Shown here: piece by piece, positions 1-8,146 of the stretch
Layout: every line of letters begins with the position of its first letter
Position numbering within the stretch: the first letter of the stretch is position 1
DNA from: Bradyrhizobium sp. SK17
GTDB taxonomy: Bacteria > Pseudomonadota > Alphaproteobacteria > Rhizobiales > Xanthobacteraceae
Assembly (NCBI RefSeq): GCF_002831585.1
Contig: NZ_CP025113.1
Span: 7,455,001-7,519,000 of the forward strand
Length of the DNA: 64,000 nt
Reading direction: 5' to 3'
Program-made: the position numbers and the translations under genes
Notes under the pieces: generated by a model
Databases searched by the model: none
What the model saw: the letters and a program-made list of their open reading frames with translations, nothing else
What the model was told of the DNA's origin: nothing

Positions 1-182
1 GCCCGCTATGGACTGAATCGGTGGCGAAAGAAACCGGCTTGGGCCGGTCCAGATCCCCGTCATTAGACCGATGGCGCGTTGACGCGGACCCCAAATTAGT
101 TGCAAAAGAAACCAATATGACCGGGTTGCAGAAGCCCGGCACAACCATAATGGCCAATGCGCCAGTTCAGGAGGGAGACAGA
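1..182. other. Non-coding lead region before the first gene
   Basis: No gene is supported here. An open frame runs in from the left in frame with the first gene, but it is not preceded by a ribosome binding site and would put a long non-secretory extension in front of an obvious signal peptide. I see no promoter with acceptable -35/-10 spacing. The GGAGGGAGA stretch at about 170-179 is the ribosome binding site of the next gene. Confidence 0.6.
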
Positions 183-1394
183 ATGATCGCCACCAGACTA
201 GCCATGTTCGGGACGCTCGCAGCCGCGCTGCTGGCCTCCTCGACCGCATCGGCGCAGGTATCCGACGACATCGTCAAGATCGGCGTGCTGACCGACATGA
301 ACGGACCGGCCTCGACCCCGACCGGACAGGGCTCGGTGACCGCAGCCCAGATGGCGGTCGACGATTTCGGCGGCAAGGTGCTCGGCAAGCCTGTTACGGT
401 GATCGTCGGCGATCACCAGCTCAAGCCGGACATCGGCGCGACCATCGCGCGGCGCTGGTATGACGTCGATCAGGTCGACCTCATCGTCGACGTGCCGGTG
501 TCGGCGGTCGGTCTCGCGGTGCAGAACATCGCCAACGAGAAGAAGAAGCTGTTCATCACGCACTCGACCGGCGCGACCGACTTCCACGGCAAGTTCTGCT
601 CGCCCTATGCGATGCAGTGGGTGTTCGACACCCGCGCGCTCGCGGTCGGCACCGCGCAGGAGGTCGTGAAGCGCGGCGGCGACAGCTGGTTCTTCATCAC
701 CGACGACTATGCGTTCGGCCACTCGCTGGAGAAGGATGCCTCCGCCGTCGTGACCAAGAACGGCGGCAAGGTGCTCGGCGCGGTGCGGCCGCCATTTGCG
801 ACGCCCGATCTGTCGTCCTTCATCTTGCAGGCGCAGGCCTCGAAGGCCAAGATCATCGGCATTGCCGGCGGCCCGCCGAACAACACCAACGAGATCAAGA
901 CCGCCGCGGAGTTCGGTGTCTTCGCCGGCGGCCAGCAGATGGCCGCGCTGCTGGCGCTGATCACCGACGTCCATTCGATCGGGCTGTCGGCCGCGCAGGG
1001 CCTGCTACTGACCACCTCGTTCTACTGGGACATGGACGACAAGACCCGGGAATGGTCGAAGCGCTATTTCGCCAAGATGAACCGGATGCCGACGATGTGG
1101 CAGGCCGGCGTCTACTCCTCGGTGACCGCCTATCTCAACGCGATCAAGGAGACCGGCACCGACGATCCGCTCAAGGTCGCGGCCAAGATGCGCGAGAAGC
1201 CGGTGGAGGATTTCTTCGCCCGCAACGGCAAACTGCGCGAGGACAATCTGATGGTGCACGACCTCTGGCTGGTGCAGGTCAAAACGCCCGCCGAGTCGAA
1301 ATATCCGTGGGACTACTACAAGATCCTGGCGAAGATCTCGGGCGAGGATGCGTTCGGCCCGCCAGACCCGGCCTGCCCGATGGTGAAGAAATAA
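183..1394 (+). CDS. Branched-chain amino acid-type ABC transporter substrate-binding protein (HAAT family)
   Basis: Periplasmic binding protein of the LivJ/LivK (Peripla_BP_6) type, 403 residues, the usual size. Residues 1 to about 24 form a signal peptide ending ASTASA-type before QVSDDIVKIGVLTD, the family's characteristic first strand and loop (IGVLTDMNGP). The ATG at 183 is chosen because GGAGGGAGA lies just upstream and the signal peptide starts there. The large paralogous family in rhizobia binds aromatic acids, amides and amino acids, so the ligand is not predictable. No Liv-type permease or ATPase lies in the window, so it is an orphan receptor here or serves a transporter further left. 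Confidence 0.9.
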   Translation: MIATRLAMFGTLAAALLASSTASAQVSDDIVKIGVLTDMNGPASTPTGQGSVTAAQMAVDDFGGKVLGKPVTVIVGDHQLKPDIGATIARRWYDVDQVDLIVDVPVSAVGLAVQNIANEKKKLFITHSTGATDFHGKFCSPYAMQWVFDTRALAVGTAQEVVKRGGDSWFFITDDYAFGHSLEKDASAVVTKNGGKVLGAVRPPFATPDLSSFILQAQASKAKIIGIAGGPPNNTNEIKTAAEFGVFAGGQQMAALLALITDVHSIGLSAAQGLLLTTSFYWDMDDKTREWSKRYFAKMNRMPTMWQAGVYSSVTAYLNAIKETGTDDPLKVAAKMREKPVEDFFARNGKLREDNLMVHDLWLVQVKTPAESKYPWDYYKILAKISGEDAFGPPDPACPMVKK

Positions 1395-1420
1395 GATCAG
1401 CGAATGGCGAATAGGGAGCA

Positions 1421-1442
1421 GCGAATAGATGCGACTATTCGC
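1421..1442. terminator. Inverted repeat between convergent genes, possible bidirectional terminator
   Basis: Perfect 8-bp arms GCGAATAG (1421-1428) and CTATTCGC (1435-1442) around a 6-base loop, lying between two genes that converge. Related GCGAATGG and GCGAATAG units occur just before it (about 1399-1414), so it may be a fragment of a dispersed repeat rather than a dedicated terminator. There is no T-run on either strand. Confidence 0.4.
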
Positions 1443-1460
1443 CACTCACTCTTCGCCGCG

Positions 1461-2429
1461 CTAGCGCGTCACCCCGATCTCGCGGAAATATCTCAGCACG
1501 CCGGGGTGGATCAAATTGAGATCGGGCGCGGCGGCGATGGTGTTCGCCGCCGTGGTCTCGCAAGCCTGGGCGAGCTTCTTGCAGAAATCAGCCTCGACGC
1601 CGTGCAGCGTCTTCGCCAGCCGATAGGCAACGTCGTCGGGAAGGCTCTCGCGCACCAGGATGTAGCTCCAGGAGCCGATCGAAGCGATCGCCTCACTCTG
1701 CTTCGGGTAGCTGCCGGCGGGGATCGTCAGCGGCTTGAGGAAGCTGTGCTTGGCGCGGACGCGCGCGATCTCGTCCGCGGTCGGCGCGATGAACCGCGCG
1801 CCGGTCGGGCTCTCGGCCAGCTTGGTGAAGCTCGGCCAGCCAATCCCGGCGCCCCACAGCGCGGCGACGCGGCCATCTTCCAGCATCGCAGGGCCATCGC
1901 CGGCGCGGTCGAGATAGATCGATTTGAAATCCTCGTCCTGCTTCAACCCGATGCCGTCGAGAATGTAGCGCGACAGGATCGGGATGCCGGACCCCTTGGC
2001 GCCGAACGCGACCGGTTTCCCGACCAGATCCTGGATCGTCCGGTACGGGCTGTCGGCGCGCACCACGAACATGCCGGGTGCCGAATACATCGCGGTGAGG
2101 ATCCTGAGTTTCGTCGCCTTCGGCCGGCCGATGCCCATGAAGGCTTCATAGGCCGGCTCGCCGGCAACGGTCGCGATGTCGACGCTATCGACCTCGAGCA
2201 GCGGAATGTTCTCGTTGGAGCCCTTGGTGTTGCGCGGCTCAATCGACAGCGTCGGGTCGGCCGCGTTGATCACCTCGGCGAGGGCGTTGCCATAGAGCGG
2301 AAAGCCGCCGCCCGGCGTCGCCGTGGCGAAACTGATCGTGGTTTTGGAAATGGTCTTGCCCCCCTCTTGCGCCGCCGCGCCGCCCGCCAGCAGCAGCACG
2401 CCGGCGCAGATCATAACAGCGAACTTCAT
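1461..2429 (-). CDS. TAXI-family TRAP transporter solute-binding protein
   Basis: 322 residues with an N-terminal signal peptide (MKFAVMICAGVLLLAGGAAAQ). The body shows TAXI (TRAP-associated extracytoplasmic immunogenic) features: SFATATPGGGFPLYGNAL near the N-terminus, then an ADPTLSIEPRNTKGSNENI segment like the conserved motif that precedes the ligand site, and IATVAGEPAYEAF. Proteins of this class pass carboxylates such as glutamate or other organic acids to a fused DctQM-type membrane protein. No such membrane protein is visible nearby. The ATG at 2429 is preferred over longer in-frame starts because it begins the signal peptide. Confidence 0.85.
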   Translation of the reverse strand: MKFAVMICAGVLLLAGGAAAQEGGKTISKTTISFATATPGGGFPLYGNALAEVINAADPTLSIEPRNTKGSNENIPLLEVDSVDIATVAGEPAYEAFMGIGRPKATKLRILTAMYSAPGMFVVRADSPYRTIQDLVGKPVAFGAKGSGIPILSRYILDGIGLKQDEDFKSIYLDRAGDGPAMLEDGRVAALWGAGIGWPSFTKLAESPTGARFIAPTADEIARVRAKHSFLKPLTIPAGSYPKQSEAIASIGSWSYILVRESLPDDVAYRLAKTLHGVEADFCKKLAQACETTAANTIAAAPDLNLIHPGVLRYFREIGVTR

Positions 2430-2548
2430 CACGAGCCTCGAGCATTGCACATGAGCCCGACTATCGTCGCACGGGCGATGTCGTAGGCAAAGGCGGCGTT
2501 TTGTGAAACCATGACGGCAACGGTCACAAGAAAATGACGGGAGACATG

Positions 2549-3517
2549 ATGATCCGGTTCGCACGTGCCGCGTTGCTTGGTTTGGCCTGCTGTCTTGCTT
2601 CGTTCAGCCCCTCATCCGCAGCCGACTATCCCAACCGTCCGGTGCGCTGGCTGATCGGGTTTGCCGCCGGCGGCCCGGTCGACATCGTCGCCCGCATCAT
2701 GAGCCAGTGGCTGTCGGATCACCTCGGCCAGCAATTCGTGGTCGAGAACCGCGCCGGTTCCGGCGGCAACATCGCGGCCGCCGCCGCGATCAACTCGCCG
2801 GCGGATGGTTACACGCTGCTGTTCGTCGCGCCCAACAACGCAATCTCGACCTCGCTCTACAAGAAGCTGCCCTACGACTTCCTGCGCGACACCACCCCGG
2901 TCGCCAGCATCATGCAGCTCACCAACATGCTGGTGGTCTCGAACGCGATGCCGGTAAAGACGGTTCAGGAGTTCATCGACTACTGCAAGGCCAATCCGGG
3001 CAAGATCGCCTATGCCTCGTCCGGCAACGGCACCTCGGTGCACATGTCGGCCGAGTTGTTCAAGGCGATGACCAAATGCGACATGCAGCACGTGCCGTAT
3101 CGGGGATCGGCGATCGCCTTCCCGGACATCATCTCCAACAAGGTGCAGCTGATCTTCGACAATCTGCCGTCGGCGCTGGAGCAGTCGCGCGGCGGCAGCG
3201 TCCGCGCGCTCGGCGTGACCTCGCCAAAGCGCTGGCCAGGCGTGCCCGACGTGCCGGCGATCGCCGAGACCGTGCCGGGCTTCGAGTCGGTCGGCTTCTA
3301 CGGCATCTCCGCGCCGAAAGGCACGCCGCCGGAAATCGTCGACATCCTCAACAAGGCGGTCGGCGAGGCCCTGAAGGACCCCAAGCTGGTGGCGCGCCTC
3401 GCCGAGGTGGGTGGCATCCCGAAGCCGATGACCCCGGCCGAATTCGGCAAACTGGTGGCCGACGAGACCGAGAAATGGCGCAAAGTCGTCGAGTTTGCCG
3501 GCGTCTCGGTGGATTGA
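2549..3517 (+). CDS. Bug-family (tripartite tricarboxylate transporter) substrate-binding protein
   Basis: 322 residues, a typical Bug/TctC receptor size. A signal peptide (IRFARAALLGLACCLASF...SSA) is followed by the family start ADYPNRPVRWLIGFAAGGPVD and by ENRAGSGGN, DGYTLLF and the late PGFESVGFYGISAPKGTP block. Bug proteins bind small carboxylates or related compounds and work with TctA/TctB membrane proteins, which are absent here, as for most of the many Bug paralogs. Start candidates are 2534, 2546 and 2549. I chose 2549 because the GGGAG at 2539-2543 is then spaced 5 bases away. It is divergent from the TAXI gene across about 120 bases. Confidence 0.9.
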   Translation: MIRFARAALLGLACCLASFSPSSAADYPNRPVRWLIGFAAGGPVDIVARIMSQWLSDHLGQQFVVENRAGSGGNIAAAAAINSPADGYTLLFVAPNNAISTSLYKKLPYDFLRDTTPVASIMQLTNMLVVSNAMPVKTVQEFIDYCKANPGKIAYASSGNGTSVHMSAELFKAMTKCDMQHVPYRGSAIAFPDIISNKVQLIFDNLPSALEQSRGGSVRALGVTSPKRWPGVPDVPAIAETVPGFESVGFYGISAPKGTPPEIVDILNKAVGEALKDPKLVARLAEVGGIPKPMTPAEFGKLVADETEKWRKVVEFAGVSVD

Positions 3518-3535
3518 AGCAATCCATTGATGCGC

Positions 3536-3611
3536 TGGTGGGCCCGGCAGGACTCGAACCTGCAACCAGACCGTTATGAGCGGCCGGCTCTAACCATTGA
3601 GCTACAGGCCC
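3536..3611 (-). tRNA. tRNA with CAT anticodon, probably tRNA-Ile2 (lysidine-modified)
   Basis: Read on the minus strand it folds as a full cloverleaf of 76 bases. The acceptor stem GGGCCTG pairs with CGGGCCC (one G-T pair). The D stem is GCTC/GAGC, the anticodon stem GGCCG/CGGTC with loop CTCATAA, and the T arm GCAGG-TTCGAGT-CCTGC; the 3' CCA is encoded. The anticodon is CAT. The pattern of acceptor, D loop (AATGGTTA) and CTCATAA loop resembles bacterial tRNA-Ile2, which reads AUA after lysidine modification by TilS, more than elongator or initiator tRNA-Met. An annotation as tRNA-Met would be the main alternative. Confidence 0.93.
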
Positions 3612-3789
3612 CGCCGCCTCGCGGGCCGCGGGGGGCGGCCGGCAACGGTGCCGGCTCCGTTTACAGGGTGCGTGGGGTTTCGGCAATGCCGCCCCCCGCC
3701 TCCCGGCCCAACACGCAGCCGCGTGTCGCCCGAGACAGAACGGCGGCCGGGCGCCGTTTGCTACCCTTTGGATGCCCTGGTCAGATGCC

Positions 3790-4137
3790 TCAGCTTTTCA
3801 GCGCGGTCACGACCACCTCGATCAACGCCCCGCCGCCGAGATCGGCTACGCCGACGGTGGCGCGTGCCGGCAGGTTATCGCCAAAGAATTCGGTCCAGGC
3901 CTGATCCATCTCCTTCTTCTTGGCCAGGTCAGTGACGAAGATCGAGGCGCTGACGACGCGCGTCGTGTCGGTGCCGGCCTCCTTCAGGTAGCCTGCGATC
4001 TTGCCGAGGATGTTGCGGGTCTGCTCGCCCATCGAGACGCTGGTGTCGTCGGCGATGGTCCCTCCCAGAAAGACGAAGCCGTTCGCTTCGACGGCACGAT
4101 GCATGATGGGTGTACGGATGCTGCGGGTGATGCTCAT
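3790..4137 (-). CDS. RidA family (YjgF/YER057c/UK114) imine deaminase-like protein
   Basis: 115 residues, about the family length. It contains ANGFVFLGGTIADD at residues about 20-33 and the C-terminal block ARATVGVADLGGGALIEVVVTALKS, the RidA signature region; the arginine of that block is the residue that binds the substrate carboxylate in RidA. RidA proteins hydrolyse reactive enamine/imine intermediates to 2-keto acids and ammonia. It is the last gene of a minus-strand operon encoding flavin amine or imino-acid dehydrogenases, whose direct products are imines. That makes hydrolysis of the imine product its likely job here. A good ribosome binding site (GAGAGGAC) precedes the ATG. Confidence 0.88.
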   Translation of the reverse strand: MSITRSIRTPIMHRAVEANGFVFLGGTIADDTSVSMGEQTRNILGKIAGYLKEAGTDTTRVVSASIFVTDLAKKKEMDQAWTEFFGDNLPARATVGVADLGGGALIEVVVTALKS

Positions 4138-4149
4138 GATGTCCTCTCG

Positions 4150-5271
4150 TTAGAGCGTTGCAGGATGGAAGCGGTCGATACCGAGATCGCCGATCCGGGT
4201 CTGGGTGCCGCCGTTCGTGATCAGCTCCGCCATCACGGCGCCGGCGCCGGGGCCGAGCTGGAAGCCGTGCAGCGAAAAGCCGAACTGGTGATAGAGCCCC
4301 TTGTGACGGGCGCTCGGCCCGAACACCGGGAGGTCGTCCTTCATCTTCGCCTCGATGCCGGCCCAGGCCCGCACGATCGACGCATCGCGCATCACCGGAA
4401 ACAGCTCGAACACCGTGCGCGCGCTGATCGCGAGGCCCTTCCAGTCCAGCATCGTCTCGTTGCGATCCTGGTCGGGTGTCGCCAGATGCCCACCGCCGAT
4501 CAACACGGTGCCGTTTGAAAACTGTTTGAAAGACAACTTACGGCCGCGCAGGATCACGACGGGATCGATGAAATGCGGCACACGCGAGGTGATCATCAGC
4601 ATCGGCGCGACGGTCTCGACCGGCACCGGCTCGCCAAGATCAGCGGCGATCCGCCCCGCCCAGGCGCCGGCCGCATTGACCAGCACGGGAGCGGCATAGC
4701 TGTCGGCGCCGGCATCGACGTGCCAGAGGCCGTCGCTCTGCCGGATGTTGGTGGCGGCCACGCCTTCGCGTACGATGGCGCCGAGCCGCTCGGCCTTGCG
4801 ACGGAATGCCGTCGTCGTCTGCGCCGGGTTGGCGGCGCCGTCGCGGCGCGAGACCACGCCGCCGGGACAGCTGTCGGCGACCGCCGGCACCAGCCGCCGC
4901 AGCTCGGCCGCGCCGATCAGTTCCTCATGGGTGAAGCCGAGCGCATTCAGCTCCGCAACGCGCGCGCGGCAGGTCGCGAGCTCGTCCTCGTTCTCCGCGA
5001 CGAGGACCTGGCCGTGGCTCTCGAAACTGCAATCGTCATCGACAAGCTCGGTGATCCTCTCCCAGATTCCCATCGAGCGGATCGAAAGCGGAATCTCGGG
5101 AATGTGCCGCGCGAGCTGACGCACACCACCGGCGTTGACGCCCGAGGCATGCCGCCCTGCATAGTCCTTCTCGATCAGCACCGGCTTCATGCCGGCGAGA
5201 CATAGATGCAGCGCGGTCGAGCATCCGTGGATGCCGCCGCCGACGACGATCGCATCCACGCCTGTGGTCAT
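4150..5271 (-). CDS. FAD-dependent oxidoreductase, DAO family (glycine/D-amino acid oxidase type), beta-like subunit 2
   Basis: 373 residues. The N-terminal dinucleotide fold VDAIVVGGGIHGCSTALHLCLAGMKPVLIEKD binds FAD, followed by ASGVNAGGVRQL, and the C-terminal GLYHQFGFSLHGFQLGPGAGAVMAELI block is typical of the DAO fold. It resembles the catalytic (beta or HcnC/OoxB-like) subunits of heteromeric opine, proline and hydroxyproline dehydrogenases. The start at 5271 gives an ATGA overlap with the upstream HcnB-like gene, indicating translational coupling. It is the second DAO subunit in this operon (the other is at 7002-8138), so the complex may have two alternative or two simultaneous catalytic subunits. 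Confidence 0.87.
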   Translation of the reverse strand: MTTGVDAIVVGGGIHGCSTALHLCLAGMKPVLIEKDYAGRHASGVNAGGVRQLARHIPEIPLSIRSMGIWERITELVDDDCSFESHGQVLVAENEDELATCRARVAELNALGFTHEELIGAAELRRLVPAVADSCPGGVVSRRDGAANPAQTTTAFRRKAERLGAIVREGVAATNIRQSDGLWHVDAGADSYAAPVLVNAAGAWAGRIAADLGEPVPVETVAPMLMITSRVPHFIDPVVILRGRKLSFKQFSNGTVLIGGGHLATPDQDRNETMLDWKGLAISARTVFELFPVMRDASIVRAWAGIEAKMKDDLPVFGPSARHKGLYHQFGFSLHGFQLGPGAGAVMAELITNGGTQTRIGDLGIDRFHPATL

Positions 5272-6686
5272 CCGCGCACCACCGCCTTGACGTCGGTGTC
5301 CGTCTTGGCGACGGAGGCGAGCTCGGCGAGCGTGATCGGCTTGACCGGCGCGCGCAGCCGGTAATAGCCGATCTCTTGCGGACTCTTGTCGCGCGCCTGC
5401 GCCATCAACTCGGTGACGGTGAGGCCGCAGAGCCGGCCCTGGCACGGTCCCATGCCGGTGCGGCGATAAGCCTTGAGCTGATTGGGACCAGTTGCGCCGA
5501 TCGCGACCGCGTCGAGGATGTCCTTCGCGGTCACCTCCTCGCAGCGGCAGACGATGGTATCGCCCGACGGAATCCGGAACTGCGGCGCTGGGCGAAACAG
5601 CGTGTCGAGGAAGGCCCGGCCGCGCTCGGCCTTGGCGAGATCGGCGCGCAACGCCGCCATCGGCGGCAATCCGGCGGCGGCCGCCGGCGCCAACGACTCC
5701 ACGGCAGCGCGCGCCACAATCCGGCCGCGAACCTCGGCCGCTCCCGCACCGCCGATGCCGGCACCATCGCCGGCGATCGCGATGCCGGGGACCGACGACG
5801 CGCCATTGGCATCGAGCACCGGCGCCCAGCACAATTGCAGCTCGTCCCAGCGATGCTCGGCGCCAGCCGCCATCGCGAGATTGACGTTCGGCACGACACC
5901 CTGGTGTAGGAGCAGCAGATCCGCGGCAATCGACCCGCGCTTGCCACCCGCGACATAGCTCACGCTCGCGAGCCGGCCATCGCCAGCCGCGGCGAGTTCG
6001 GTGACGCCGGACACCACCCGAACCTTCGCCCGCACCTCGCGCATCATCACGAGACCCTTGGCGAAATAGGGCGAGGTCAGAAAGGCGAAGGCGTGCGGGA
6101 TCGCGGCGAGATAATTTCCGCGCGCGGTGGTGTCGAGAATGCAGTCGAGACGCCCGCCGAGGCGCAGGATCTGCGCCGCGAGCAGCCACAGCAGCGGACC
6201 CTGCCCCGCGATCACAGTGGGGCCGTCCGGCACCAACGCCGACGATTTCAGCATGGTCTGCGCGGCGCCGGCGGTCATCACACCGGGCAGCGTCCAGCCG
6301 GGAACTGGAAACGGCCGTTCCAGCGCACCGGTCGCGAGGATCACGCGCGACGCCTTGACGAAGGCCGAGGCGCCGCCGACCGAGATACCGATGTCGAGGT
6401 TGCGATCGAGGCTCCAGACCGTCGCGCGCTGAATGACCTCGGCGTTGCTCGCGCGCAGTGCCTGCACGAGATCGGCGCCCGCCCAGTAGTCGGCGCCGAG
6501 CTGACCGCGCTCCGTCACAGGCGTCGAGGCGATGGCGCGATACACTTGGCCGCCTGGGCCGATGTTCTCGTCGAGCAGCAGCGTCGACAGGCCGGCTCCG
6601 GCCGACGTCGCAGCCGCGGCGAGCCCGGCGGGACCGGCTCCGATCACCACAACGTCGTAGGTTTCGCGCTTGGGGCCCGTGGTCAT
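5268..6686 (-). CDS. NAD(P)/FAD-binding oxidoreductase with C-terminal [2Fe-2S] domain (HcnB / opine oxidase subunit A type)
   Basis: 472 residues. It has two dinucleotide-binding folds: VIGAGPAGLAAA near residue 15 and a second around GPTVIAGQGPLLWLLAAQ. A BFD-like ferredoxin domain begins at CRCEEVTAKDIL and carries C-x-C and C-x4-C (GPCQGRLC), the expected [2Fe-2S] ligands. This architecture is that of the alpha subunit of HcnABC, OoxAB and LhpABEF-type enzymes, which pass electrons from the DAO-type subunit toward the respiratory chain. It overlaps the genes on both sides by 4 bases (ATGA), with the small 2Fe-2S protein upstream. The substrate cannot be read from sequence. Confidence 0.88.
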   Translation of the reverse strand: MTTGPKRETYDVVVIGAGPAGLAAAATSAGAGLSTLLLDENIGPGGQVYRAIASTPVTERGQLGADYWAGADLVQALRASNAEVIQRATVWSLDRNLDIGISVGGASAFVKASRVILATGALERPFPVPGWTLPGVMTAGAAQTMLKSSALVPDGPTVIAGQGPLLWLLAAQILRLGGRLDCILDTTARGNYLAAIPHAFAFLTSPYFAKGLVMMREVRAKVRVVSGVTELAAAGDGRLASVSYVAGGKRGSIAADLLLLHQGVVPNVNLAMAAGAEHRWDELQLCWAPVLDANGASSVPGIAIAGDGAGIGGAGAAEVRGRIVARAAVESLAPAAAAGLPPMAALRADLAKAERGRAFLDTLFRPAPQFRIPSGDTIVCRCEEVTAKDILDAVAIGATGPNQLKAYRRTGMGPCQGRLCGLTVTELMAQARDKSPQEIGYYRLRAPVKPITLAELASVAKTDTDVKAVVRG

Positions 6687-6979
6687 TTTCCGATCTCCCG
6701 CTTGCCCTTCTGAATTTCGATCTGCATGTCCGCGGCAACCGGCACGAGGCAGCCCTGGCGGTTACCGACGCCATCGATGGTGACGAGGCAATCGAAGCAC
6801 ACCCCCATCATGCAGTAGGGCAGACGCGGCGTGCCGTTGACCGCGGTCGAGCGGCGCACATCGCGTCCGGAGGCCAGCAGTGCCGCGGAGACGGTGTCGC
6901 CCTGGCGTGCCGCGACGGCCACGCCGTCGACGAAAATCTGCACCAACGGTCGCTTGTCCTGGTCGGAACGTTTGAACAT
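6683..6979 (-). CDS. Small (2Fe-2S)-binding protein, HcnA/gamma-subunit type
   Basis: 98 residues, the size of the small ferredoxin subunit of HcnABC-like dehydrogenases. Four cysteines at residues 56, 61, 64 and 77 follow the plant-type ferredoxin spacing (C-x4-C-x2-C-x12-C) within LPYCMMGVCFDCLVTIDG. An N-terminal QIFVDGVAVAARQGDTVSAA strand pair completes the beta-grasp fold. It overlaps the HcnB-like gene by ATGA and lies 22 bases after the DAO gene at 7002-8138. The cluster probably forms the electron path from DAO flavin to HcnB-like subunit. Confidence 0.88.
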   Translation of the reverse strand: MFKRSDQDKRPLVQIFVDGVAVAARQGDTVSAALLASGRDVRRSTAVNGTPRLPYCMMGVCFDCLVTIDGVGNRQGCLVPVAADMQIEIQKGKREIGK

Positions 6980-7001
6980 GGAATGCTCTTTCTCGATATC
7001 T

Positions 7002-8138
7002 CTAATAGCCGCTGCGGTTGGCCGCGCCGTTGCCGCCGAAGCGGCCGGCCGAGAAGGCGCCGACCAGTTCGGGCTCCAGCGCGCCCTGGGCGACCATGCG
7101 CGCCACGTCGAAGGCGTGATTGGAAGCCAGCGTGACGCCGGAATGGCAGCAGGCCACGAAGGCGCCGGGATGGCTCTCCGACTGGTCGTAGATCGGAAAC
7201 CCGTCCTGCGGCATGACGCGGATCCCGGCCCAGCTCCTGACCACGTTGAGCCGCGCCAGATGCGGGAACATGCGCTGCGCCCGATCGGCCATCACCGCGC
7301 TGACCGAATGCTTGAGCGTGCGATCGTCGAGCTCCTCCTCCCTGCTGTCCCCGATCATCACGGTGCCCTCGTCGGTCTGGCGGATCGTGGTCAGCGGGTG
7401 CGGCAGGAACGGCATGGTGCGCTCGGTCACCACGATCTGACCGCGGGTCGGGCCCATCGGCGCGTGGAGACCGACCATCGGCGCAAGCGCCTGGTTGGCG
7501 TTGCCAGCGGCAAGCACGACCTTGGCGGCACGCAGCTCGCCTTGCGGCGTCGTCAGCTGGAATTCACCGCCACGCTTGGAGATCGCCGAGACCGGTCGCT
7601 CTGGAAAATAATCGACGTCGAAGGCCTTGAAGCCGGCGTGGAACGCGCGGAACGTGCGCAGCGAATTGACATGGCCGTCGTGTGGACAATAGCTGCCGCC
7701 CGAGACGTCCGGCCCGATCAGCGGCAGCGCCTTCTTGACCTCGGACGCCGGCAGCATCTGCATCCCGTAGTCGGCAGCGCCGATCTGGTTGTGCATCCGC
7801 TTGACGAGATCGGCGCGCTGCCCGAACTCGTCCTCGCCGAGCGTCAGGTGAAAGCCGCCGTTCTGCTGCAAGCAAACGTCGAGCCCGGTCTGCTGCTTGA
7901 GCTCCGCGGCGAGCCTGCCCCACGCCTCGGACGCGCGAACCGTCCAGACCGTATAGGCTGGCATGCCCAACCCCTTGCTCTGCACCCAGACCAGCGCGAA
8001 GTTGGCGCGCGAGGCGCGTTTGGCGATATCGCCCTCGTCGAGCACCGCGACCGACTTGCCGAGCCGGCCCAGTCCCCAGGCGATGGCGGAGCCGAGCAGT
8101 CCGCCGCCGACGACGGCGACGTCATAATCTCCGGACAT
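7002..8138 (-). CDS. FAD-dependent oxidoreductase, DAO family (HcnC/OoxB type), beta-like subunit 1
   Basis: 378 residues. An N-terminal FAD fold (DVAVVGGGLLGSAIAWGLGRLGKSVAVLDEGD) is followed by RASRANFALVWVQSKG, a middle segment matching DAO substrate domains, and a C-terminal VACCHSGVTLASNHAFDVARMVAQG block. DAO-fold enzymes remove two electrons from a C-N bond of amino acids, opines or amines. The start has a strong ribosome binding site (AGGAG) 5 bases upstream. It sits between the transporter permease gene and the small 2Fe-2S subunit, consistent with uptake followed by oxidation of the same compound. Confidence 0.88.
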   Translation of the reverse strand: MSGDYDVAVVGGGLLGSAIAWGLGRLGKSVAVLDEGDIAKRASRANFALVWVQSKGLGMPAYTVWTVRASEAWGRLAAELKQQTGLDVCLQQNGGFHLTLGEDEFGQRADLVKRMHNQIGAADYGMQMLPASEVKKALPLIGPDVSGGSYCPHDGHVNSLRTFRAFHAGFKAFDVDYFPERPVSAISKRGGEFQLTTPQGELRAAKVVLAAGNANQALAPMVGLHAPMGPTRGQIVVTERTMPFLPHPLTTIRQTDEGTVMIGDSREEELDDRTLKHSVSAVMADRAQRMFPHLARLNVVRSWAGIRVMPQDGFPIYDQSESHPGAFVACCHSGVTLASNHAFDVARMVAQGALEPELVGAFSAGRFGGNGAANRSGY

Positions 8139-8146
8139 GAGTTCTC

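Noticed and set aside
5268-8138. Cluster as hydrogen cyanide synthase (hcnABC)
   Set aside because: Subunit types match HcnA, HcnB and HcnC, but two DAO subunits, a RidA gene and a polyamine/opine-type importer point to catabolism of an amine, opine or imino acid.
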